Below the pieces are notes generated by a model. It was not told where the DNA came from. It ran no database searches and saw nothing but the letters and a program-made list of their open reading frames with translations. A DNA stretch of 64,000 nt. Origin: Ornithodoros turicata (Eukaryota; Arthropoda; Arachnida; Ixodida; Argasidae). The translations under genes were made by a program, and so were the position numbers. Below, in pieces: positions 55,539 through 64,000 of the stretch; positions within the stretch are counted from its first letter, which is position 1, and each line of letters opens with the position of its first letter. The stretch lies in assembly GCF_037126465.1 (NCBI RefSeq), contig NC_088203.1, forward strand, positions 83,018,668 through 83,082,667, in the 5' to 3' direction.

Positions 55539-58213
55539 CTGTCGACATTACTCACGGCGATATCTTCTTCGAGTAGAAAGTCATCTCCTGGCCCGGACGG
55601 TATCACCTACGCTGCTATTAGGAACCTGAACACTCTGTCCCTCAAGGCTGTGTTAGCCACATGTACAACCATTCGTGGAGAAGCGGACAGGTACCTTTGG
55701 AGTGGAAAGTAGGTCAGGTGGTGCCGCTGATGAAACCAGGAAAACACCCGTCTCGGCTGTCTTCATTTCGCCCGGTTACCGTCACCAGTTGTTTGGGCAA
55801 AGTCATGGACCGAATGGTCCTACGGAGACTAGAGTAGTGGCTTGAGGGCCATGGATTCTTTCCACAGGAGCAGAGCGGCTTTCGCCGTTACCGTAACTCA
55901 ATTGACTCTGTCGTTGACCTCCTCACAGCTGTGCAAGTTGGTAAACAGCGCAGGAAGATTTCCGTCGCCGTTTTTCTTGATGTCAAAAGGGCGTATAACA
56001 CTGTCAGTCACGTATCCATCTTGCATGATCTGTACCAAGCCGGCCTCTCGCGTCGTACTCTCCGTTGGCTTAAGGACTTTCTCCAACAACGACCCGTCTT
56101 CGCCCGCACAACACAAGGCGACACCGATTTGTTCCCGGTTCCTGAGGGTGTTCCACAAGGAAGCGTCCTGAGCCCGCTCTTATTTAATGTTGTAATGACG
56201 GGCATTAAGGGTTGCATTCGAAGTAAGGTCAACTTGTCCCTTTACGCCGACGACATATGCGTCTGGTCCACTGGTACATCTCGCCCTGCCATTCTACAAC
56301 GCCTCCAGGCTACACTGGACGACATTCACACTTACCTGCTCCGAGAAGGGATAGAAATATCCGCGGAGAAAAGTGCGGCACTCGCCTTCTTCCGCAAATC
56401 CATTCAGCGATGCCGTCTGCACATTGGGGACAGGCCACTTATAAATGTCCAGCATCACAAATTCCTCGGCATGACTCTAACCACTAGCCTTTCTTGGAAA
56501 CCTCACATCGATGGCATGGAGAAGAAAGTTCAGCGCTTGACCGCTGTCATACGTCACTTCGTTGGAATGAGGTGGGGGCGCGATGAGAAGGACCTTCTGA
56601 TGCTGCATAATGCCTTGATTCAGGCCACAGTCGCCTACAGTCTGCCTGTGCGTCACGATCTCCCCAGTACCTTAGCATAGAGAATCTGCTGGAATCGCTG
56701 GCACGGAGCCTACGGGTGTGCCACGGTGTCCCCCGCGGGGCCGACACGGTTAGTGGTTGCGGAAGCCCGTGACATCCCTTCTGAAGTTCTGAAGTTATCC
56801 GAAACAAGAAGATACGAAGGCAGAAAAAATAGGCGATGTCAAGTTGCCGGTGGTGAGTAAATCAAAGAGTGATATTAAACGGTAGGCACAACTTATTTAT
56901 TTACACATGGTAAACAAGACTTTCGTGCACGGGACTGCACTTCTTCAGGTTACCTGAAGAAGTGCAGTCTCGTGCACGAAAGTCTTGTTTACCATGTGTA
57001 AATAAATAAGTTGTTCCTACCGTTTAATATCACTCTTTGATTTATTCGAAACACAGAAACTGTACGCCAGTATCTCCGCCCGATTGCACACCATCGCCAC
57101 CACCCGCTCATCCGCAAACTTCGGGTAAGGCGAAGCACGCCTATCCACGGATGTATAATGGCATTTAAATCCCGTGTTCCGAAATTCGTGGTCAGCCCCG
57201 CGGCTCAAAGCACGGCCCCGTGGACACTTCCGTGGCCAAGCGTCACTGCCTCTGTCCCAGGGATCACGCACAACAAAAGAAAGTACCTCGACCTCGTACT
57301 ACAGCAACTGACTATGGATTTCATCGGCACCGCATATGACGGGTTCCGCACTGTCTTCACGGATGGCTCCTCAACGAAAGCTTCGTCATCCTCATCTTTT
57401 GTGATACCCTCGATACCGCTCACCCTGGGCTGTCAGTTCCGTCGCACCTCTTCGACCTCAGCCGAGCAGTACGGAATCCTTCTGTTTTTACAATATTCGG
57501 CCAATTGCGACCCACGGCGATGTGTAGTCTGTGCGGCCTCCAAGACAGCTCTTCGATGCCTGAAAACCGTAGGTCTCCGCGGCTCACTGGCCACACTTGT
57601 GATAGATATTCTACGTCTACTGAAGTCCATAACTGCCCTCGACCACACCATCGCTTTTCAATGGATTCCCGGTCATTGTGGAATCTCTGGCAACCACGTT
57701 GCCGACGCTGCGGCTGGGGCCGCTCACCACCAGCGCAAGTGCGTCCCGATTGTCCTCCCAAGGGCGGACAGACGGTCCCTTCTTCGGGACTGTGCTGCCT
57801 CCTTATCCGTCGAACAATGGCGTCGGGATGTCCCTATCAGTACGATACTGGGAATGGTGGACCCAACATTCTCGTGCCGCTTCCCGTCATCTTTACCGCG
57901 CGTCATTAAGTCCCTCCTACATCGCTTACAGCTGAATGTTGCCTTTACGCCGTACTAGCGTTACAAGATAGGGTGTGCCAGTAGCCCCTTGCTCCCGGAG
58001 TGTTGTGTGCCAGTGACCGCGGACCATGTGATCATCGCATGTGCCACTTACAGGAAGGGGCGTCACTTGTTGGCAAACGACGTTGCGCGGATTGACAGTC
58101 GACCCCTTGACCTCAGACTCATTTTGGGACCACGGGACAAACGAAAGCACATGTCCGTCTTGCGACCCTTTATCAAATTTCTTGAAACTACCGCCTTGAT
58201 CGACTCCCTCTAA
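55539..58213 (+). pseudogene. LINE ORF2, 5'-truncated: RT, RNase H; interrupted by a palindrome
   Basis: It begins inside the RT approach (LLTAISSSSRKSSPGPDGIT). RT frames shift near 55680 and carry a TAG near 55836. The best stretch (55931-56680) has VFLDVKRAYNTVSH, EGVPQGSVLSPLLFNVV and the catalytic YADDICVW. A 250-bp block containing a 187-bp palindrome splits the gene at about 56795-57045. RNase H resumes at 57158: FTDGSSTKAS, TSAEQYGI, VVCAASKTAL (the catalytic D of the usual CDSK is lost) and GNHVADAAA. After a TAG at 57956 the coding end runs to 58213 (LRPFIKFLETTALIDSL). Multiply broken. Confidence 0.85.
56858..57044. repeat. 187-bp near-perfect palindrome inserted in the LINE
   Basis: The arms at 56858-56950 and 56952-57044 are 93 bp each, with two mismatches and a single-base centre. 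Each arm contains ACCTGAAGAAGTGCA, then TGCACGAAAGTC, the CTGAAGA - stem - GAAA layout of Penelope-type ends, and AATAAATAA words. The flanking LINE sequence shows TATCCGAAAC at about 56793 and TATTCGAAAC at 57043, a near-identical duplication. Confidence 0.9.
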
Positions 58214-58587
58214 GACCCCGTCAGCGTCGTCAGCATCATCATCATCACCATCCTCTCATTTTTCCCGATTAGCAATGGGGCAGCATTCTGCTCAATGAGC
58301 GGAAGACATCCCCATATCATCGTCATCATGTACCTCTCTCTCTCAGGGCTAGTTCCATCTCAAATCTACAATCCGGTACACTTGATAACTCGAACGGGAA
58401 AAAAATATATGTTGAAGCCATCGGTGAGTTAGGAGAAATAAACGCTTTCCGAATTCTCTGCGCTGCGCGGTTCAGGAAATAGGAGAGGAGGAAAAAACTG
58501 CCTCTCATAAGGCGACGTCGTCGCGAGCGGGTTTGAGCGTTCGCTACAAGGCCATTTCTTCTCGCATTATAGTAATTTCTTGATCTG

Positions 58588-58836
58588 CACTCTTAAAAAT
58601 GAACTTCACCGCATAGCACGCTCCTAGCCAACCATCATCTCGAATGATATCGTTATCGGCCCTGATTTGTTGAAAACGGGAGGCGTACGCCATTTTTGTG
58701 ACAATTATGAACCGCATAAGTGTCACAGAAAAGGCGTACGCCTACCACTTTGAACAAATCAGAGCACATAGCGATATCATTCGAGATAATGGTTGGCTAA
58801 GAGTGTGCTATGCGGTGAAGTTCATTTTTAAGAGTG
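58588..58836. mobile_element. MITE of the CACTCTTA family
   Basis: The inverted arms are about 110 bp. They begin CACTCTTAAAAATGAACTTC and continue CACCGCATAGCAC, AACCAT, GATATC and AGGCGTACGCC on both sides. TA follows the right end (58837-58838); the left flank reads TG. It has no coding content. Tc1/mariner-like by its TA border. Confidence 0.75.
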
Positions 58837-59186
58837 TAGATAGCATGCGATGAATTTAGGAAAACGAGCACGTCAGGCTTAGCGGAATGAAGCAGCCAAC
58901 GGAAGGCAACGCCTTCCACGACCAACGGATGACAGCTCCCGTGTGGTCGCGCTTTTTTGAGCGAGTCTTTGAGCGAATGCAGACACCCCAAGAAGAACGG
59001 CGCCCGTAGTGCCATCTGTTGGAATGGCCAGAAATTAGGGAAACCTGGAAATAGAGGTGTGCATGAAAGATAGAGGTGTGCGCCGCACGGCGCCGCCACG
59101 ACGCTGAGCGGTTAATTTTTGCCCACACTAGCCGCCCGTTCGACCAATGGGCGCCGGTGTCAGGAGCGTGTTTTTAAATTTCCCTT
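58837..59186. other. Unassigned sequence
   Basis: No gene recognised. The phrase AGATAGAGGTGTGC is partly repeated near 59052 and 59070. Confidence 0.4.
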
Positions 59187-59414
59187 TCGCATTCGTCGAG
59201 ACTGGGAGGTACCCGGGTTCGAATCCCGGTGCCGGCTGTGCTGTCTGGGGTTTTTCCTGGGTTTTCCTCAGATGCTTTCAGACATATGTCGGCACAGTTC
59301 CTTTAGAAGTCGGCCCAGGACGCACATTCCCCCAGGGCGTGAGTCGTGACGTTGCCCACATACGTGAGGCCGACAACGGCAAGCCCTATCACCACCACCA
59401 CCACCACCACCACC
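59187..59414 (+). mobile_element. tRNA-derived SINE, plus strand
   Basis: The partial tRNA-like head has B box GGGTTCGAATCCC at 59213-59227. The body follows (TCTGGGGTTTTTCCTGGGTT, AAGTCGGCCCAGGACGCAC), then (CAC)n at 59388-59413 as the tail. This is the only plus-strand copy of the family in the window. Confidence 0.75.
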
Positions 59415-59627
59415 CTTTCGCATTCTAGAAAGCTACAGAGAGAAAGCAAAAATCTCATCATGCGTATTGTCATCAAGCAAGATAACTACCTACTCGCATC
59501 ATACTCAGATTTTTTTATTTCTGTGCTAAAACGTTTTTATACATGCCGTTTTCACCGCTTCCGGTTTGGTGTCAAAACGACATGCGGTTTCACGGGTTTC
59601 ACAGCAAACACACTCGATTGATACCGT

Positions 59628-59737
59628 TATCGCTTCTGATTTGAGGAGAGAAAGGGTCGTATAAGCTCTTTTGTGGCAATTCAAATTGCCACAAAAAGGC
59701 GTACGCCTCCCGTTCTCAACAAATCACGAAAGCGAAA
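59628..59737. mobile_element. Degraded internal part of a CACTCTTA-family MITE
   Basis: ACCGTTATCGCTTCTGATTT and, inverted, AACAAATCACGAAAGCG surround GCAATTCAAATTGC; AGGCGTACGCC is present. The outer CACTCTTA ends are missing. Confidence 0.5.
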
Positions 59738-59875
59738 GATATAATTCTGCACCGCGGCTGGTTCCGAGCTCCTTAGTCGCGGAAGGACCGGAAGTCTTCC
59801 TGGCTGGGCGATGTTTATGTTTACCCGAGAATGTCATGTATTGTGTCGTAACTTTGTCTCCTAGCAGGAGCTCCA

Positions 59876-60123
59876 GACTCTACGAACCGGACTTCACCGC
59901 ATTGCACGCTGTGCACCAGCCATTGCCACGAATGATAGGGTTATCGCTTCTGATTCGAAGAAAGAGGGGGTGTACGCCTCCTTTTTTTGCAATGTGGATA
60001 TATGATAATGACACAAAGAAGGGCGTACCCCCCTCTGTCTTCGAATCAGGAGCGATAACCCTATCATTCGTTGCAATGGTTGGCGCACAGCGTGCAATGC
60101 GGTGAAGTTCTCTTGTTAGAGTG
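59876..60123. mobile_element. MITE of the CACTCTTA family
   Basis: The left end GACTCTACGAACCGGACTTC and, inverted, the right end CACTCTAACAAGAGAACTTC are followed on both sides by ACCGCATTGCACGCTGTGC and GATAGGGTTATCGCTTCTGA. The arms are about 110 bp and 90% or more alike by eye. Confidence 0.7.
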
Positions 60124-60738
60124 CACGCACCATCTCGCGTTCTCCGCTCTCCACACCATGAAACGACCTTGGAGAAACAATGTGCCAGCTGTATGGCAGA
60201 TTGCGTTCATTGTGACGTCATCCTTCTCAAAAGTAGAAATTAAATTTCAGCTACTTCCGCCTGACCCGGATAATGCTTTATTTATTTTCATTTTTTGCAC
60301 AATACATTGTGAGACGGGCAGGTTGCATAAATTAGGCATGATTCTGAAGAAACAAAGCTCAGTGTAAAGTGAAACACACACACACAAAAAAAGAAAAAAA
60401 AAACGGTTCCCGCGAAACTCTAAGACGACCCATTCTTTGATGATCTATGTTATGTCAAATGGCCCTGTGATGCTTTTTTGTCGGGCCACCAAGATATAGT
60501 GTTGTACGTAAATACAGGAGGAGGTGGATGTCGGCGACGGCGCGGGAAAAAGAGAAGACTGGCGTAAGCCCGAACGACATTCAGTTCAGTAGTTCAGGAT
60601 AAACCATCGAGACGTTGGCAATGGATCTCAAAGCGTCCCTATCTTTACGTAACCTTAATCGTGCCGAAACCCGGGAACCATCTGCACTAGAAATAACGCC
60701 ACTGTCCCATTGTAAGCTCCGCTTCACGTGTCTCGATG
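60124..60738. other. Unassigned sequence
   Basis: A CACACA/A-rich stretch lies at 60373-60402. No gene recognised. Confidence 0.4.
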
Positions 60739-60955
60739 AGTCGTTCGCAGAAGGTCCGTGCGGCATCCTTCGTCTGTACTAATGCGAATCACCACCAAAT
60801 TGGAAGCTCTTTCCAGTGCAGATGATCCAGCCCCGGATGAAATTGACGACAAAGTTCATTTGCTCGGACGGAAGGCCCAGAAGTTGAAGGAGCTGGACTC
60901 TGTTATCTACAAGGGTCGTTTACGGTTGACCGAGTCTTCTACTTGTATAAGTACA
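60739..60955 (+). pseudogene. Possible BEL/Pao Gag N-terminal fragment
   Basis: One frame reads ITTKLEALSSADDPAPDEID, then LLGRKAQKLKELDSVIYK. Short helices with this spacing (TKLEALL...L..K...L.ELD..I) are typical of the start of BEL/Pao Gag proteins in arthropods. The fragment stops near 60955, where a mariner remnant begins on the other strand. No LTR, protease or RT is nearby. The match is by recall of the pattern only. Confidence 0.35.
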
Positions 60956-60979
60956 ATGGAAAATTCGGGAAGCACCAAG

Positions 60980-61580
60980 CTACGTCAGTTTTTCAAAGTA
61001 CTCACCGTGCGCGTCTAGAAACCGCTGCCATTGCTATGGCAACTCTTTGATGCATTTGGCGTAGAAAGAAGTGGGCTGCTGTCGTAGCCACTGCAGTACA
61101 TCTTTCTGCTGCGCTTCTTCTGTGTGGGACGTCTTTCTTCCAAGGCCCAAACAAATGGTAACAGCGTGGGGCTAAACCTGGACTCTAAAGGGCATGGGGC
61201 AAAACCTCCCAGCGCATTTCGGCCAGCGTTGCTGCCGTCAAATTCGCTGTGTGAGGCCGGGCATTGTCATGAAGAATAACCCTTCCGGACAACATCCCAG
61301 GCCTTTGCTCGCAAATTGCGTTTCGCACGGCACCCTTTATCAACGTGGAGTAGTACTGGGCATTCGTGTCCCCCTGCTCCAAGAAGTCCACATGGATGAC
61401 ACCCCGCATGTCACAGAGGACAAGTTTCCATGGATTTCCCAGCAGACGACTGCATCTTGTTTTTCTTTGGCGGTTGGGAAGCCTTATGACTGCAGTCGGC
61501 CAAACGTGTCCATGTGGTTCATGCGTCACCATATCCCATCATTCGCTGAGCTGTCTGCACGATTCGTAGAGTCTTCCCTT
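60980..61580 (-). pseudogene. mariner transposase, C-terminal two thirds, broken
   Basis: Minus-strand remains of an IS630/Tc1/mariner transposase. The catalytic-core segment includes CDMRGVIHVDFLEQG, then HDNARPHTANL, which holds the second catalytic aspartate, then MRWEVLPHAL. In shifted frames toward the C-terminus follow LQWLRQQPTSFYAKCIKEL and FLDAHGEYFEKLT with a natural stop at 60980. The segment expected to hold the last catalytic D (SPDLAP) is destroyed, and the first D region near 61540 is out of frame. Inactive. No inverted terminal repeats were located. Confidence 0.75.
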
Positions 61581-61609
61581 TGACGTCGTTTGTTCCCCAT
61601 ACTGTTCCT

Positions 61610-61925
61610 TTATGCTTTTCATTCAAAATACGAGTTTCTGTACCATAATGGGATACTGTGGGACCGTCAACCTTGAGTACGATATTGTGGGACCACTCCC
61701 ATGTGTGAAGGTATTACCGATGCTTTTGATAAAACGTGTGGGCTTCTGCTCCATAATGGGATACTGTGGGACTGTCGATCTTGATTACACTATACTGGGA
61801 CTAGATGCATGTATACGGATATTCTCCTCGCTTTCCATTAAAAACGCTGTTCCTTGCGATAGGATACTGCGGGTCCGTAAATCTGGATTACGATATTGTG
61901 GCACTATTTCCCTGTCTATAGTTAT
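61610..61925 (+). repeat. Tandem repeats in the LINE leader, about 108-bp period
   Basis: GGGATACTGTGGGAC begins at 61650 and again at 61758, with a third diverged copy (AGGATACTGCGGGTC) at 61861. Each unit also has GATATTGTGGGAC-type and TTTGATAAAACG-type words. Periods are 108 and 103 bp. They lie just upstream of the ORF1 ATG, where LINEs keep their internal promoter. Confidence 0.75.
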
Positions 61926-62094
61926 TACCCGACGACGACGAAGTGTTCTGACGTGCGCTTTCCTGCTCCGTAATTTTTCTGTCAATTCTTTCGCTCCTCC
62001 CTTTTCTGTTCCTGCTTTATCTCATCCAGGCCTGGCTTTCAGGAGGCCGAGCCTCGCTGCAAGGCGCGGGACGGCCTGTGCATCCACCCCGGGA

Positions 62095-63259
62095 ATGGAG
62101 AGTGTTCGCAGCAACTGCAGCGGCGGTAGTGACACTGACTGTTCCAGTAGCAGCACGATCATCCTCCGAAAGCGACTAAGCGACAACGTCATGGTCACGT
62201 CTTCGGACGACGATGATGACCAACAGTTCGAGGAAGTCCGCAAAAGGGCGCGGAAGACCGCCCGTCTGAACTCGGCGCGGCTTGCCCCACCTGAGGGAAG
62301 TACGGTGATCTTTGCTCCACGGGACCCGACTGTGAGCCTTGCCAGGCTGAATCACCTGAGACTCTCCGAGTTCCTTACGTCTGAGCAACCGGGCAAAATT
62401 AAGGAAATACGACCGAACTATGCGAAGAACATCATCGCGGTGGAAGCCGTTTCCCCGCTTGCCAAAGGCCCTCTCTTGGGACTCGAGAGGATCTGCTCGA
62501 TTCCTGTCCGTGCGTATGAACCGCGCCCGGCTGATTCGTGCTATGGCGTTATCACCGGTGTCGACACCTCACTGTCCGACGACCAGATAAGGCTGGCGAT
62601 CCGGTCTGACGCCCCGGTCATTGTAGCGAGGCGCATAAAGAGGGATGCCGATGCTGTGAGGCTCACATTCCTCGGGACTCTCAAGCCGCGAGAGAGCAGT
62701 CTTCATCTCCTCACGATGAGAGTTAAGCACTACCTTCCGTACACACCGCAATGCCACATCTGCCTGAGACATGGACATGTTGCTGCGTGCTGCCTCCGGA
62801 AGAAGCGTTCGCGCTCCAATAGCAGTTACCGGGAGGCAAAGGTGAAGGTCAAGAAAGAGGAACGTCGCGAGCACCGCAGACGACGGCGGCGGCGGAGAAG
62901 ACTGCAGTCACGACACCGTGCTGCCTCTAGCGATGAGGCTGGTGGGCCTCCTCCATTGAGCGACAGTGACTTTCCCCCCCCTGCCCCACCCTTGCGATGC
63001 TCTGCCAACACATATTGAGGCCAGTGGCGACCCGCTGCCGACCCACTCTCAGAAGGCCCGCCGGCCAGCACCGATCCGAGCGAACGACGACCCTGGAGAC
63101 ATGCAGGTCGTGGTGATCAGGCTACTCTTCGCGGCATTAAAAGCCATCATCGCCGCTTGCCCTGAGTGGAAGGCACTTGCTGAAATCAGATCCATCCTAC
63201 AGCTCGAGAACGCCAGCGCTCCCACCTTATTATCCGACCCTAAGCGTAGCAGCCGCTAA
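62095..63259 (+). CDS. LINE ORF1 (Gag-like) with a zinc knuckle, probably one frameshift
   Basis: This is the RNA-binding protein of the LINE that runs off the window. I chose ATG 62095 (MESVRSNCSGG) although the frame is open further up, because the upstream part is tandem repeat. In order: a Ser-rich start, an acidic DDDDDQQFEEV, a globular region (GVITGVDTSLSDDQIRLAI), the knuckle CHICLRHGHVAACC near 62755-62797 and a run of arginines. The frame ends at 63018, but after a C7 tract (62972-62978) the next frame continues to 63259. It carries the hydrophobic tail MQVVVIRLLFAALKAIIAA that ORF1 of the 50-kb LINE also has. One slipped base would explain this. Confidence 0.75.
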
Positions 63260-63297
63260 GATCAGCTGGGCGCCCTTACCGCTCCGCCACTGGTAGC

Positions 63298-64000
63298 ATG
63301 GCTGTGCAGTACCAAACGACAACGATCTTTCAGTGGAACGCGAGAAGCCTGCAGTCGAAGCTATCCGATTTCCGTCAATTTTCCTGGAGGCACAAGTTCC
63401 CTCTCATGTGCATATCGGAATGCGGAATCCGTGATGACTTCCGCCTCTCCAACTATATCACCTTCGTCTCCAAGCCCAGAGGTGCAAAGAGTCGAGCAGC
63501 TGTTCTCGTTAGGTCGGACATACCCTCTCTGAGCAGGGACATCGGGCTAACCGATGGAGGGGAATACGCCTGCTGCTCGGTTCGGATGGGCACTACCGAC
63601 CTCACCGTTGTTTCTGTGTATCTGCCCCAAGCCGTCTCCTATGATGTGAACGACTTGGGGAGCATTCTAGACCGCCTCCCGCCTCCATATGTACTGTGTG
63701 GGGACTTTAACGCGAACCATGTCACCTGGGGTAGCACACGCTCTGACTCGCGAGGGGAACGCCTTGCAGCGCTGTTTGAAGAACGAGACCTCCATCTCCT
63801 TAACGACGGTTCTCCAACGTTTGTACCGTCGTCTACTGTCTCGTCATGCCTGGACCTCACGGTAGTATCCGCCTCGATTGCCCGGCAGTTCACATGGCAC
63901 GTCGATGCTGACACGCTGGGGAGTGATCACTTGCCGCTGTTGATCAACATCCGTGGAGCTCCTGGGACCCAACTCAGGCGTACCGCCAGGTCGACGAACT
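63298..64000 (+). CDS. LINE ORF2 start: APE-type endonuclease, open to the window edge
   Basis: ATG at 63298, 38 bases after the ORF1 stop, opens a frame with no stop through base 64000 (234 codons). All motifs of the exonuclease/endonuclease/phosphatase fold are in order: IFQWNARSLQSK (N), CISECGI (E in place of the common QETW context), SVYLPQ, LCGDFNANHVTWG (D and N), SDSRGERL, SCLDLTVVS and GSDHLPLLINI (D and H). The enzyme nicks target DNA to prime reverse transcription. RT and RNase H would lie beyond the window. It is the only intact endonuclease here, so this copy may be the youngest LINE. Confidence 0.9.
   Translation, partial: MAVQYQTTTIFQWNARSLQSKLSDFRQFSWRHKFPLMCISECGIRDDFRLSNYITFVSKPRGAKSRAAVLVRSDIPSLSRDIGLTDGGEYACCSVRMGTTDLTVVSVYLPQAVSYDVNDLGSILDRLPPPYVLCGDFNANHVTWGSTRSDSRGERLAALFEERDLHLLNDGSPTFVPSSTVSSCLDLTVVSASIARQFTWHVDADTLGSDHLPLLINIRGAPGTQLRRTARSTN

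Noticed and set aside
1..64000. Bacterial or viral contamination
   Set aside because: Everything recognisable is eukaryotic transposon sequence with introns-style context, SINEs with polymerase III boxes and LINE tails; no prokaryotic gene organisation.

Overview
The window looks like non-genic, transposon-saturated chromosome from an arthropod, most likely a tick (an inference from the mix of LINEs, tRNA-derived SINEs and DNA elements; the sequence alone does not prove it). There is no bacterial gene organisation: no operons, no ribosome binding sites and no long intact host reading frame. Almost every recognisable protein belongs to a mobile element, and nearly all are broken by stops, frameshifts, truncation or later insertions. 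The one region that looks like host coding sequence is a possible exon at 8.6-8.9 kb ending in a splice donor.

Layout. 1-9.5 kb: a decayed hAT transposase (minus strand, 2.4-4.95 kb) interrupted by the 3' end of a LINE, a small inverted-repeat element at 5.9-6.3 kb, the possible exon, and a Penelope-like terminal motif at 9.4 kb. 10-31.9 kb: a series of hAT-type DNA elements whose ends carry the hAT-like start (C/T)AGNG and dense arrays of a short palindromic word. Five here and in the next block have matching 8-bp target duplications (10159-12779, 15526-18342, 29920-34800, 30609-31421, 31452-31920). A broken LINE sits in the second one. Between 19.3 and 22.0 kb lies a 2.7-kb element with very long, diverged inverted arms. 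SINEs recur at 11.3, 13.6, 22.8, 26.1, 28.6, 38.7, 40.2 and 59.2 kb.

29.9-34.8 kb is a nest: a 4.9-kb hAT-type element holding two smaller hAT-type elements and a pogo-like element that keeps only the start of its transposase. 34.8-43 kb is mostly anonymous sequence with palindromes and TA-target MITEs that share CACTCTTA ends.

43.1-58.2 kb is a pile of LINEs of the endonuclease / reverse transcriptase / RNase H type. One (44.1-49.5 kb) is split by an internally deleted Ty3/gypsy element (45103-46967). The next (50.16-55.54 kb) is near full length but frameshifted. The third (55.54-58.2 kb) is 5'-truncated and holds a 187-bp near-perfect palindrome. 60.7-61.6 kb has a BEL-like Gag scrap and a mariner remnant. 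61.6 kb to the window edge holds the best-preserved LINE: tandem repeats in its leader, an ORF1 with a zinc knuckle, and an endonuclease ORF still open at the last base.

The elements interact mainly by insertion into one another, so their junctions give a relative history. SINEs of the tRNA type would depend on LINE machinery, and the short hAT-, pogo- and mariner-like elements would depend on transposases not seen intact here.
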